A stretch of DNA of 64,000 nucleotides, taken from NCBI GenBank assembly GCA_905116865.2, contig CAJHNH020001158.1:1-64000 (forward strand), read 5' to 3'. The DNA comes from Candidula unifasciata (lineage: Eukaryota; Mollusca; Gastropoda; Stylommatophora; Geomitridae). A model generated the notes under the pieces. It searched no databases. It was given only the letters and a program-made list of their open reading frames with translations, and was not told the origin of the DNA. Position 1 is the first letter of the stretch. Each line of letters opens with the position of its first letter. Shown here piece after piece: positions 13,439-27,900 of the stretch. Made by a program: the position numbers and the translations under genes.

Positions 13439-16400
13439 GTGTATCTTATGTATCTTTCTTTAAAAAAATTCCACTGTGTAGAGGGAGAAAAGGAGCGGGG
13501 GTGGGGGGTTAGGGGTAGGGTTAGATGTTAAAATTTTGACGTAGGGTTTCGAAATAGTGGCCGACAATCTGATGTTTGTGGGCGTGGCGCCACTGAAATT
13601 CTGCTAAATATGACGCCAATTGTGTGCGGCTGGTGCCCAATCGTTGGCGAATGGTGCGTTTCACCAGCATCCAGAGGCCCTCAATTGTTTGTGTGTGTAT
13701 GTGACTGTGTTCGGCGTCGACGAAGTTGGTCTGGTGGACTACTACCTCGTGCAGATAGATGCCATGCCGTAAGTTTGCCACGTTGCTGTAGCCTCGCCAA
13801 GCGTCAGTCATGATGGTCGTTCCCGTATCGTATCGTAATCTTTTATAATCCTCTCCAATGTCGCCGCATCTCGTTTTCGCACAAGCTCCAAGTAGCAACG
13901 GCCAGTCTCACGCTCTACTAGCCCGACGATCCAACGACCGTGACGGATGCGACCGCGCTGATACTTTCGTCGGAAGAAGTAGCTCTCGTCTACTTCGACC
14001 ACGATAGATCTGCCGGTCTCATCGAGTCCTCCCAGCTCCACGGTGTGTCTCAACATCCAATTATTTCCTGACGGAAATAATTGTTGTAGTTGACAATGGT
14101 GTGCCAGTTCGTGAGTCTCTCGAGGACCATGACAGTCGCTGAACTTACGCCGGAGAGCCAGTAGTACATCATCATAAGTATTTTCTCGGTCGACATGTCG
14201 CTGTTGGCGAAAAACGACCCAGTGCGAACACTACACCTAGTATTACAGCGATAACATCGCCAACCGTATCTGTCGCTACAGTCTTGCCGGGGACATAGGA
14301 ACATTGGCCGCGTGCATGAGGTACACGGTTGCGTGTTCCTTATCAGACTATGCTCAGTTAGCCACCGCAACCACGCATACTTATGTCATTATGGCATACA
14401 GGAGTTACGTCCGTGGCAACTAAGTCGTGCGTCGGAATAACGATGTTAGTTATGTGAGTGCGTCTAACTGCCATGTTGCTTCTTGTGTCGTTTGTTTCGT
14501 TGTGGCTTTTCCGATCACTGTTTGGAGTGCGGCCACGGGAGAGAACTCTGACTAAGTCGTCCAAGGCTGTTTATTCTTCGTCCGGATTTGCCAGTAGAGC
14601 CGAAGTGAAGACTGATGATGATGATCTTAACGTTGCTACCCAGCGACACAGCGCTCCGATGGATCGAAAATTTTTCCTCCCCACGTCACTACAGCGCTCC
14701 GATGGATCAAAAATTATTCCTCCCCACGTCACTTCAGTCGATCGAAAACTATTTCTCCCCACGGTGCTAAACTTTAAACATTGCGCAGAAGTGAAAAACT
14801 GATGATGATGGCTTCAATTATTATTTCACGGCGCTTAACGGCAGAAGTGAAGACTGATGATGATGATCTTAATGTTGCTACCCATCGACACAGCGCTCCG
14901 ATGGATCGAAAATTTTTCCTCCCCACGTCACTTCACAGCGCTACTTCACAGCGCTTAACGCGCAGATGTGGAAACTGATGATGATGGCCTCAATTATTTC
15001 ACGGCATTATTGGTACGTATTGTTCCATATTTTGTTGTTCCATATTTTATGTGGAAACTGATGATGATGGCCTCAATTATTTCACGGCATTATTGGTACG
15101 TATTGTTCCATATTGTTCCATATTTTGTTGTTCCATATTTTGTATAACACGTCACTTCAGCGCTCCGATGGATCGAAAATTATTCCTCCCCACGTCACTT
15201 CAGTCGATCGAAAACTATTTCTCACAACGCTTAACGTGCAGATGTGGAAACTGATGATGATCTACGTATTGTACCATTTTTTGTTGTACCATATTTTGTA
15301 TAACCTCTTTATAACCCCTTGTCCTCTTTGTAACCTCTTGAACCCTTTGAGGCTCTAACAGGAATGTTTTGGACAGCAAATAATATGGGGCCGGTATTCG
15401 GAAGAGTGCCGAGCCGGCCAGACCATCTGGTTACACCCAGGTGCCTTATTCTCTCCAGGGCATAATAATTTGTTGCTCTACTGATTCTGTTGCTTGTTTC
15501 CAAAGGGCCTTGACCACATCTGCCTTGTCATGTATCAATACACCACCCAGTTTTGCAACAATAGCAGAAGTCATGGTACCAGGAAGGTGGGGCAGGGGCC
15601 AATCAGCATGAGGATGGGCACAGGATATAAGTGGCTTCTTGAGTAGGAAAGGGCATGAGGCGGAAGAGCTGGCGAGAGACCAAGTTTCTTTTAGGCAGAC
15701 TGTGATAGAGTGACGTTCTGCAAAGACTTGCTACACGATGATGAATATTTTAAGAAGAATCCCAAAGGGATTGTGTTTGTTTTCTTTATCCACACTTAAA
15801 TAAAGCATAGGGGTGTGGAAAGCTTCATTTGGTGTTTCAAGGCCAATTATCTATATATTGTCATCCTTGGTCTTTTGTTTTCTCTGTATCCAGGTCTTTG
15901 TATGTTGTGTTAGTTTTGGGAGGTTGATTGGGTTTCATTCTCATCAGATGTCCATATCACTTTATTTGTTTGTCAATGAAATAATGGCACAATATGTATA
16001 ACTGTCATATGTCTGATGTTGCTGTTTCACAACCTGTACTCTCTGAAAACCACACCCGGCCTTGTTCTTCAATTATTTCTTCTCACATGTGACAAGTTTT
16101 CTCTGGTGCGCTGTTAATAGGGACCAATTGTAAAACTGACAGTAAAGTGTTGAAAAAAATCACTGCTGAGATCTTTTCATCAGATATTTCAGTAGAAGTG
16201 ACAGCTATGTCAATACTCTTTCTTCTCCTCCTTCTGTATTCACCAACTCGTTATGTTGTTTACGGCTAGAGAGGGAAATCAGCGCCTCTCAGCCTTCACA
16301 CATCTTTCAGCAAACCCTCTATCAAACACCTTTACACCTTGCTTGTTATTAGAGTACAGTTAGTCAATTTTGTTATTTCCCACAAACTGGAGGCCTTGGA

Positions 16401-19400
16401 AATCAAAGGGGATTACTACTTTTTGCATTCTTGTTTCCACTTTTGTCTCTCTTTGGAGAATAGTACATTCCTGTTTCTTTCCATCTTTACAAAAAATAAG
16501 AATAAGAGCTTTGTGATGTATACTGTCTTCGGTTAGCGTTATGGGTGATAACTGTAATGGGCGTTTATTGTTAATGTTCTTTTTTTTACCAGAATACAAC
16601 CCAATGCAGCCACCATCTTTGAATGAGAAGGTTCTTCGAGAAAAGAGGAAAAAGCTCAGAGAAACATTTGACAGAGTGTTTAAATTATATGTAAGTGCTT
16701 CTAAAAATAATTAAATCTTCTTCTTCTTCACATTCACCGACAGAACTCCGACATACATTTCTGGTTGTTCATCCACTTCTGGACTCTAGTCCTGTTCCAG
16801 AAACTAGGTGTTACGTGCACATCTGTTTTACAGGTCTCACACATTTGCATGCAGACTGTTGGTTCCTTGCCTATCAGTCAGATGTACTCCGACTTTGAAG
16901 TAAATAATTGAATATACTATGTATATGGTAAAAAAAATAGCAGGATCTTTTCTTGCCAAAGGCATTTTCCACATGATGTTAGTACCATATTTTAGAGACT
17001 AGTTGTTACTGTTTGGATTCCAGGGCCCTATTTATGGAAGGGGGGGGGGGGGGGCTGCTGACCCCCAACATGCGTGTCGTAAAATGTGACTAATTAGGGT
17101 TGTTTTATTTAAAGGCAGAGTGTATTTGCCTGAGAGGTGAGGAACAAGACCAAGGTCAAAAAGTGGACAAACAGCCAAAACTTTCTTTCAGAGTTTACAG
17201 CTGGTAAACAATAAGAAGAAGAAAACAGTTGGAACTTGATGGAAGATGTGGTCATCTTCACACTTGTCGCCTTGACTTCCAGAGAGATTTCCTGATAACA
17301 AATTTTAGGCTGGGTTTGCCTGAAAGCCAAAGTATTTCCTGCCTATATAGTCTTTAATGAGTGGCATTTAAAATATCAGTTGATGTGGAATTCTTGAGGC
17401 CATTGATTTAAAATGTAAAATAAATTAACAGAAGTAGACAAGGAAGTAGATAGTAGTGGGCACACGAGACATACTTCTTCTTCTTCGTCTTCACTTCCTC
17501 TTTTACCGCTGTGGGTGTCAAGGGAGATATAAGGTTCTGTTTCTAGCTTTTCTGGCCGCCTTGACCATAGGCACATCGTGCTGTTGTAGAGTTTCTCTGA
17601 TGTTACCCTTCCATATTGTTCTTGGTCTACCTCGTGCTCTACGTCCTTCTTCTCTTTTCATGTATGCTTTGTATGGTATGGTGTCACAAGGCATTCTCTC
17701 TAAGTGGGCAAACCATTTCACTTGCTGTCTTCGTATGTAATTTAGAATTGGCTCTATGCCGACGTTTTCTCTTATGATCTCATTCCTGATCTTATCTCTT
17801 ATGGTCACTCCTACAGCCCTTCTCAGGCATCTCATTTCCATGGTTACTAATTTTCTTTTATGGTTTGTTGTGAGTGACCATGTCTGGCACTGGTAGCACA
17901 GAGTTGGAATAAATATGCTTTGAATAAGATGTCTCTTTGCACTGATTGGGATTGTCTTATGCTGTAAGAGGGGGCTAGCTGTCCCAATACTTGGTTTGCT
18001 TTACTGCATCTAATTCTAGGGACATACCAAGATTTCAATCCACCAGAGAGCATACTATAAAATCATAATCCTAATCTACTTCTGCCGTTAAGCAGCATGG
18101 TGAGGAATAATTTGCGGTTCAGTGGATGCTGTCTGGCACAGGCTATTGTCATGCGGCGAAAGCGTAAAGTGTCCTTAGTGTTGTTGATCTATATTTGTGT
18201 AGCCGTCCTCTTGCTCTTGTAGCTTCACACTTGCTGCTAGTATGCAGTTGTAGAGACCAGCAGTCTGAACTCTGAAGGCTATAAATCTTGCCCACTTTTA
18301 ATGCCAGATTATTTTCATTATATTTTAAACGTTTAATGGTTAACAAAAATTTCAGAACTTTGAAAAGAAACACATTTTGTAGTCACACATACACACACAT
18401 CCATACCTACCTACTAGGGGGCTGCATGGTCTCAAAGCATGGCGTCCGCCTCAAGTACTGGAGGTCCTTGGTTCAAGCTGGAGTTTTTTCACATGAGCTT
18501 CTAGTAATTTCCCTCTGGTCTACGGGTAGTAAGATCAGATGCCCTTGTGTACTGTTGCGCACGTTGAGATTCTTTGGACTCAGACTTGAGTTAGAAGTAG
18601 AATGGAGCACTTATGGGTTATTCAGTAGATTATCTGTCTTGTGGATTCTGGCATTGTCCATTATCAGCCATGCGCCGTTCAGCTGCTCCTTGCTACCTAA
18701 ACGCATTACAAGCTCCTCCACAAATACACAGAACATTTTGCCAATACAGATGCCGTCACTGATAATTTTTGGGTGGACTATGCCTTGGTTGTTCATTACC
18801 ACAATTAGTGTAACCATGCGTGCAGTCTCTCACAGTGGGCAGGATTATGTTTGATCATGTCCCTCTTCTTGAGCGAGCTTGAGTCTGTCACAGATGGAGA
18901 TTGAATCCACTTTCATCAGTGAAGATGCACTTCTCCTTGTCTTGCGGAGCATGTGCTAAAAAGTTGAGAGCATGTGTAGGCCAGCTTACAGTTGTCATGG
19001 TACTGATGACGCGATCAAGCTGGTTGTGACACTTCTTTAGGGCGACCTTAAAGTTTTTTGAGGGCATTGGAAACTGTAGAAACAGTAAGGTCATTCCCAT
19101 TCTCCTTCAGCCGCTGCTGTATTTGCACCAGAGTATCCTTTGAATGTTGTTAACAATGTTTTCGATGCACTGCAGGACATCGGCAATCAGTTTCTCTGTT
19201 GCTTTTCCCACATTGCTGGAAAACGGCGCCTTCTCATGTGTAGGCATTGATGATTTTTTTTTTGCTGTGTTTTTGTTGGTACCATCTTCTTGAGCAGCCT
19301 TATGGATGGTTTTCCCATTCACTAACACAAGCTTAATAAGGATATTTTACTGTGCCAAGAAAGTGCTTGCACAGGCATTGCCTCAGGTCTTGTTGTTTTG

Positions 19401-21056
19401 AGGTTTGTTGCTCATGTTTGGTTGTTCCATGAGGCTAGGTCTATACAGTGAAGGGTTTAAAGCGCATTCCTATTTATAGGTCAAGGTCATTTTTCCACGC
19501 CTTTAGCATTTTGGGAATATAGGGCTAGACCTGTATTCTTCTAGACCAATCAGCACTTGGTGGGCGATGTGGTCACCACCACACAGGCCACCTTTACTTC
19601 CCAGGATTGCACCTGGTACCCACTTAAGACTGGGTCGACCTGGGAGTCGAGGTCATTTTTTTTAAAAGTCCGGCAAACCCACGACCTTTCGATCCACGAA
19701 GACTTCCATTCCTGTTTATAGCTTTTTAAAAAAAATAGAAATAATTACGAGATGTTTCTTCCAGATCTTCTAGAAAATTCCAGAATATAGTTAAAATTTA
19801 AAAAGAACAATGATTGATTTCAAGTTTTTCCAGTTTGATTAGAACAATGTATAATTTGATCTGAAAAAAAATATGTTTATAAACTCACTCTATTGCTGAC
19901 ACCTTACCAAGGCTCATTTTCCTCCAACATAAAGCCTGATGCCTTTTATTTTTCCCCAAAACAGGAAAAAGAAAGGCCTGAATATGCAGTGGAATTAAAA
20001 AAGGCAAATATAGAGTACGAAAAAACCCGTTCGCAATTACAGCTATTTTATGGTGAGTGCTTTGTGTGTGATGTGTTTTTCATTGTTACTTTGCACAGAT
20101 GTTGCCGCACATGCTCTAGTCTCATCTCATAGGTCAGCCAGTCTCTCAGCAAACACACAGACTGTAGTACTGGTGATGATCCACTTGTTTATAACCATAA
20201 TTACATGAGCTTTAACCCTTTTTTCCTGTAAAAATCTTAAGATGTAACCTTTTTTCTAAATTTCATTATAAAGATATGCATCATTACGATTCTCTAAAAC
20301 TTAAGAAAGTAGAGGGAGAGAAAAAGAAGCAGAAGAAATTTTGAGTCTTGGTTAGTTTTTATACAAATCCGGGTGGGGGGGGAGGGGGGGTGTTGAAACC
20401 TATGACCACCAACATGCCAGGCAAGCCTTCTGGCTTTTGCATATTTGTGGCTCCAAGTCCCTAAACAAATAAAAAATTTTTTCCACATTTAGAGAATGAA
20501 TAACTGCTTTCTTTCCCATTGTTGACACAGCACAGAGAGCAGAGTGACATTATCTAATTTTATGATGAAGGTCTGTTTGCCACCCCTCTTTAGTTTTCAG
20601 TAGGCAATGTAAAAAAACTAGTTTCAAATTTGTATTGATGTGTAACTTCATTGACAAATTATCTGTGATTTGTCTTTTACAGATCAGGTTCGAAATGCAG
20701 AAAGAGTCCAGTTGGATCAGATTCCGTTGCCAGATGCGCCAGTTGATATGTCAGGTTTGAACTTTCTGTTCTCTTGTTCATGGCATTTGTCAGTATGTTT
20801 CATGTCATCCACACCATTTGGAAATACACAAAGTTTACCATGTTTAGCTCACTCATGGTTTCTGTTTCATGATTCTCTCTCTCTCTCTTTTTCTCTCTCT
20901 CTCTCTCGCTCTCTCTGTCTTCTCTCTCTCTTTCTTTCTCTCCTCTCTCTGTTCATTCTCTCTCTCTCTGTCCCCTGTCTGTCTATCTTTCCTCTTTCTC
21001 TCTTCTCTCTCTCATTATTTCTCCATGTTCTCTCTCTCTCATCTTTCTGTCTTTCT

Positions 21057-21101
<45 letters not shown>

Positions 21102-24100
21102 TGTAATGATGCAGGAAGCAAGTGGCAAGGTGTGTACATGGATCATTTGACTTGCCCACTCAGTTCTACTTAGTCATACTGTCTCTCCGACTTCCTGAAC
21201 TTGATGATTACTGACTGCTGTGGTAAAGCTCATTGTTTAAATTCACGAAGCACAATAACTGCAATTCACTTTCATATGGAAACGAGAACAAGCTGTATTT
21301 CATATATTCAAAACAATGTTTTCCTGTGGTGAATTTAAAAATGCGGATATAAACAATACATTGCACAATTTATTGTAGGGCATATGTAGCTGCATCTCAT
21401 CAGGCGCATTAGTGTAGTTAAATCAATATTTAATTATTTGACAACAATGGAACGCAAGAGACCATTTTGTATTTTGGTTGAGTTTATTCATTTTTATGCT
21501 TCATATATTGAAATTAAAACAGTAACGCAGCTGATGGACTCAGACAGATTGACTCCTACTTTTGAGACAACCAATTATTCAACTCTTATGACATACTTGT
21601 TAGGGAGGCAGTGGGTCTGTTCTTGGTTTCCCTACAATGGGGGTCTCCGAAACGACACAGGAATATCTTTCTTTCATTTGTTGATTTTGGTTCATTGTTT
21701 TTTTTTTTTACTTTTAGCTCCAGGCACCATCCCACTTCCTGCAGAGATACCTCTGCACTTATTAATGACGGGTCTCCCTTTACCACTGAGTCATATACGT
21801 CCACATTCAATTCTGAAGAAAGTCTCTGCATACGGGTAAGTGTATGTTTGTGTTGAGGTGCTTGTTGATGCTGAGGCATTTGCTGTGGTGCTTGTTGGTG
21901 CTGAGGCATTTGATGTGGTGCTTGTTGGTGCTGAGGCATTTGATGTGGTGCTTGTTGGTGCTGAGGCATTTGATGTGGTGCTTGTTGGTGCTGAGGCATC
22001 TATGTAGTGGTTTCTGGTGCTGTTAAAAAAAGGGAGGTGTGGGGGGGGGGGGGGGGGGGGGCCTTTCCATGCCTTCAGGCATATAGGGCTAGATTTATAT
22101 TTTATAGACCAGTCCCCACTTGGTGGGTGATATGGTCAGCACCACACTGGTCACCTTTACTTTCTAACTACAAACATCGGATTATCATAACAAAGTACAG
22201 ACCAGCTGCAAATATTGGATTATCATAACAAAGGGCAGACTAACTACAAACATCGGATTATCATAACAGCAAAGGGCAGACAAACTGCAAACATCAGATT
22301 ATCTTAACAGTAAGGGCAAACCAACTGCAAACATCGGATTATCATAACAGCAAGGGCAGATCAACTGCAAACATTGGATTAACATAACAGCAAGGGCAGA
22401 TCAACTGCAAACATCAGATTATCATAACAAAGGGCAGACCAACTGCAAACGTTAGATTATCATAACAAAGGGCAGACCAACTGCAAACATTTGATTATCA
22501 CAACAGCAAAGGAAAGTGAACACCATCTTGTAAGCAGCAGCGTAAAAACCATGTCTGGAAAATTCTTTCGAGCCTAATATTGTAAGCTGTAACTGAGAAA
22601 GCAGAAAGAAAACAGCAGTAGAATATTCCTGAAGTTATGTTCACATGATCAGATGTGTGTTTGCGCAAGTGCTACCAGACACCTTTGAGACAAGTTGTTT
22701 AAAAGATTGCTGAACGTTGCATCATGAAAAAACATTTGATGGTGATGCTGTCATTTACACAGATGAGTATTGTTCGACACGTGAGAAGCTCGTAGACTTT
22801 TACAACTCAGATTTTAAGGAGAATTGAATGAAGATTCTGTTGCTGTCACCTTGACTACCCGGGGTCTGATTAAAGTAACTAATGCAATGAACCTGGCTGG
22901 AGACACAGACCTTCACCCGGCATGCTTTTTTCAGTGACTCCTCGAGTATGCTCATGAAGACTGAGATGAGCTAGACCCAGAAACAATGGTTGAAGTCTTG
23001 GAAGCAGGCACAGCTGTCAAAGATCAGTTTCGTGCCAGGGAATGCAGGGGTAAAAGGAAATGAACAACCTGAAAGGCTTGCAGGTAAGGCTACTGTGGAG
23101 GGCAGATGATCAGTGAACCAGGCCGATTTACTAAATGCTTTATGAGAAGCAAGACATTTGTAAAAATCAGGGGATAACTATGCAACCAGGATGAGACTGC
23201 AAGCACAGTATGTTAAAAGGTGTGAGACCAGATGAGGTCCTTGCAGGAGGCCAGAAAAGAAAAATAAACCAACACAGAGCTGTTGTCATCGGCCACTGCA
23301 TGCTGCAGGATTTGCTGAGGATCTGATCTGAGCACTAATGAAGTAAATGGTTTGATGTGCAGTGAGGAAGTTCAGTCAGCTAACATCTAGCAACCAATAC
23401 CATCACTACATAGCACTGTGCTTCATGCTAGACATTATCAGGCTTGAACAGTTTCTATCTGGTGGTGTTAGAGTGCTGCGGAGATGTGGTTTTATAGATG
23501 ATGAAAAAGAAGGGGACCAAAAGAAAAGATGCTGGACAGTTTGACATCATTGCATGGAGGATCGTCTTTGTCAGAGTTGATTGAAAGTACTTGGTACAGA
23601 AGGTTGTGGCTAGACATGACTATCAACGCCACATTGCATAGACTTTAAAAAGAAGAAGTGTGCAAACTGGCTTTATGAGTGTTATGGGGGAGCAGAGAGT
23701 GAGTAGCAGTTACAATTGTGTGTTAAAGTCAGTAAAAGTGCTGTGGAAATAAAACTTACTAACAAGGCTTATGGTAGCACTACCATTGGTCATAGTAATT
23801 GAGTTGAGTTAATTCAAAACCGGCATCACAGCACTCGTGGTTTTTCCATAAGCGCTCCGTCCCCATCTTTAGCAGCTAGTGAAGAGTTCCGATACTTATG
23901 GTGTCAGTAGCATTCTGATTAGACGTCCGTCTGAACCTCAAGCATCTGCCAGAACACCTCGTCACTCCCCGCTGCATCAGTCTCACCAGACTGTGGTGAT
24001 CAATCTGCCCCTCTGAACTGTACACGCTCTCCAACAAGGTCATGGTAATTAGTTTATAAAGACAAACGAAAGAATATGAAGGATGAAACCAGAAATGATT

Positions 24101-24887
24101 GTTCTTCAACCGTGAGAATGCATAAAAAACAAGGGATCGCTTCCTCTTCTGATAACAGAAGACTCTCCGAATGATCGCTGATTGTTTTATATTAGTTAAG
24201 ATTTAGTTTACCAGATTGTAACTGAAGACTCGGGGGGGGGGGGGGGGGGGGGACACACCTTAACCACAGAGCAGACACAAGAACATCTTTACTACCAGGG
24301 TTTTATTTTAATGAGACAAGATAAACATATTCTAGGGAAGCTGTATCTTTACCAACAGCTCACCACCAAAGTTAGAATTTCTCTTTAGAGGGCGACATTT
24401 TCAAACATTGAGAGACTTTAAATAGGCACTAATAAGGTAGCTTTAGAAAAGTTTCAAAAACTGCTTTCTGAGATGAACGAAGATGTATCTGTGTCGACTG
24501 TATTTTTAAGGAGAGAAATAAATTATGTTCATAAAATCATTATCTGTGTTTTATAACAATTGTCACAAAACTTTGAGATTGCATCTTGTATGCAAAGTGA
24601 GCATGCACATACACTGTGTGTGCATATGTGCACACACACACTAACAGTTCAGGGGGGGGGGGGGGAATATTTCATTATTTGAAACCCCACCCTGGCTTTT
24701 GCCGGGGGCCCTGATTATAGCCGGGCCATAGATGTGGCCATAACAGCTGAAAGGGGTTTCTGGGACCTCTCCACAGGAGATCCTCATTGCCATGGTGGCA
24801 CTGTGTGTCACCGGGTGTTTATCGCTTGTGTGATGTCCTGGTAGGGTATAACAAGCAAGCAAGCAACAGTTACTGAATCACACACAC

Positions 24888-24947
<60 letters not shown>

Positions 24948-27900
24948 TCTCCATCTCTCCATATTGTTAAATATCTTGTGTTTCTATTTCCCCCAAAAAA
25001 TTCAGGAAACCGAGCAGTGGGATAGGTCCTCAGATACCAATACACATAGCAAACCAGAAGAAAAAGCCGGCAGGACCTCCACCAGGCCCACCCCCTGTGC
25101 TCAGTGAGAGTGAAGACGAGATGGAGGAATATGATCCTGAACAAGGTTGTTATCTTATCTGCTGGTTTATGTCTGTTTCAGCGGTTGAATCCTGGTATTC
25201 AGTATGGCTGGTAGCCGGTTTGCGTGTGGGCTGTCACAATACTTTATGTAATAATTTTACCTGTGTATAGCCAGCTTATCGTGGCCGACGACAAACTGCA
25301 TTTCTGGTGGCGACTTTGTTTGGCTTTAGTGCCTCTAGCTCTTGTCTCATGCATTGACTGCGTGCGCATATTTCTGGATTGTGCTGGGACTAATTGTTTG
25401 TTCACCAGTTTTTCAAATGGGACTGTGAGAGACATTTCATTTGATTTTCACTGGCACAGCAACAAGGTTTCTATGAGGTGACCCGAATTACAGTGAAATT
25501 GAAGTCTTGACTAAGACTAAGACTTACAAGGTCTGACAATTAATGATTGAGACTGATTTTATTATGGCCATGACAAAAATGCCCTCTATGAAGTAGAGCA
25601 TGAAATCTAAAGAGGCAACATTCATCTATGATCTGGCAACTTATCGCCACTCGATAATCTGACAACAAACAAGCCGCCATTTTGTTGACCTTGTCAGAGG
25701 TTGATTGATTACGTAATCAGCATGGAGCAAAAAGCTAACATTAAATTTTTTTTTAAACTCAGAAAAAGCACTATTGAAACAGGTGAATTGATGCAGCAAG
25801 TTTATGGGGATAATTGTTTATCTCGTGCACACATTTTCAGGTGGTATTCGTGATTCAAAAGTGGTGTGAAAATGATTACTAATGCACCTAGACCTGGATG
25901 TCAAATTTCTGTTCGTAATGATGAACTCATTGCAAAAGTCAGAGAACGGATACAATAAGATCATTGTTTTACTGTGAGGATAATGGCTGATGAATCTGGT
26001 GTTAACAGAGAGACCTTTCATAACATTTTAGTGCAAGATTTTAGCAAGAAAAAAGTTGCTTGCCGGTTTGTGCCACATTCGTTGTCTGATGATTAAAAAC
26101 ATCAGCAGGTTGAGTACCCAATTGACATCATCAAAACAAGAATTGTTGGCCCCAAAACAAGTGTGTGTTCTCAGCCTTCCACCCTTATCCCCAGATTTGT
26201 CTTCCTGTGATTATTTTCTATTCCCAAAATTAAAGTTACGATTGAAAGGACGCTTCTTCAACGATATTGATGACATCCAAAGGGCAGTAACATTGACTTT
26301 AAGGGCCATAACGACAGAAGAACTACAGACGTCATTCCAGTGTTTGTTAGGTCATGCCACTTGCTGTATCAATGCACAAGGGGCTTACTTTGAATAAAAT
26401 ACAGGTTATATCTTCAACTGTTGATTATTTTAATTGTTATGGAATTAGTCTCAATACTTAATTGTCGGACCTTGTATGTTTGTTCGTGTTATTGGTTTGA
26501 GAAGTATAAGCAGACTTAGTAGAAATGCACAAATCAGAATTTTTAGAATAATAACAAGACTATAAATTTAGATCACACCAGTCAAAAAAGTAAAAAAAAA
26601 ACTGGCCATAAGAGCGACTCTGCAGAACAAACTATGGCGCATTATTGAAAACCTCAAGAGCACCGTCCTATTCATAACAGACGCTGGAGTAGATGCATGG
26701 AAAATGTTGATAGCTAAAAAATTCAACTTTCTGGCCCTGAGATGTTGCTGATCTTGCAGTGCCGTCCGCTACAAATCCCTGAGCACTAAACAGGCATGGG
26801 TGCATCAGTCAGCCCCAACAAGTCTAGAGAATAGCATTGGTTGTGTTTGCACCTGTGCAGTGTTTAAGAGGGCAGATATGATTATTATACCAACAATAGC
26901 TTTGTTTATTATGATAAATTGCTTTTTTAAACAACGAAAAGATATAATCCCCCCTCCCCTTGTGGATTTCGGGGCCCAGTTATGGGGAAAACAAAATTAG
27001 ACCCACTGACTCCCCAACAATCAAGCCGTAAGAGTCGACTAATTGAAGGTTGGGGGCTTCCTTCGAAGTCGGAGTGCATCTGCCTGAGAGGCAAGGAACC
27101 AAAAATCTGCATACAGTTTAGTCAGATATGTTAAACGGATGTGCACACAACTCTGAGGTCCTGGAACCAGACCCAGTGGTGGATAAACAACCAGAAGTTC
27201 CCGGAGTTTACAACCAGTGAACGCGAAGAAGAAGAAGATAATTCCCGCTTAGTCTGAGATAATCAGGGTTACAGCATGAGCCACCATATGAATAATTTAT
27301 TTAGGCCCACGGCACTGTGTTATTTAATTTTGATGCTTCATCTATGTTTACTGATTAATCCCCATCATATATTTCTAAAACAACATTTTTTAAATGTTAA
27401 TAAATAAGTGGGAGGCGCCGCGGTGTAGCTGCTAAATGCTCACCTGTGGATCAGAAGGTTGTGGGTTCGGGTCCTGGCAGAGCCGGGATTTCTCAAAAGC
27501 TGACCTTATCTCCCAGGTCAACCCAGCCTTGAGTGGGTATCAGGTGCAGTCCTGGGAAGAAAGGCGGCCAGTGTGATGTGGACCACATCACCCACCAAGT
27601 GCTGATTGGTCTATAAAATATCGGTCTAGCCCTATATGCCTGAAGGCATGGAAAGGGGTCCTTGACTATTTTTTTTTTTAAACTTTATATAAACAAGTTA
27701 ACTAAAATTTATGAACGATGTGACCTGTGCTTTTTTCTCCCCTCTCAAGGGTTTCTGGGGTGAATAAGTTAATGCTTTTGGAAAGGTGCTGAATTTAAAA
27801 ATGGCTATTGTTTTACTGTATTGTATTTCTGCTACAGGCATTGATCTTGGGAGAGTAGATGTGGACTTGGATCATCCAGATGACCTGTTGGACTCAATCC

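Noticed and set aside
20670..21173. Ser/Leu-rich ORFs
   Set aside because: Translation of a TC microsatellite and WBP11 exon 6 run into the intron.
21586..21999. QAPHQMPQHQ repeat protein
   Set aside because: Antisense of a 30-bp minisatellite next to WBP11 exon 7.
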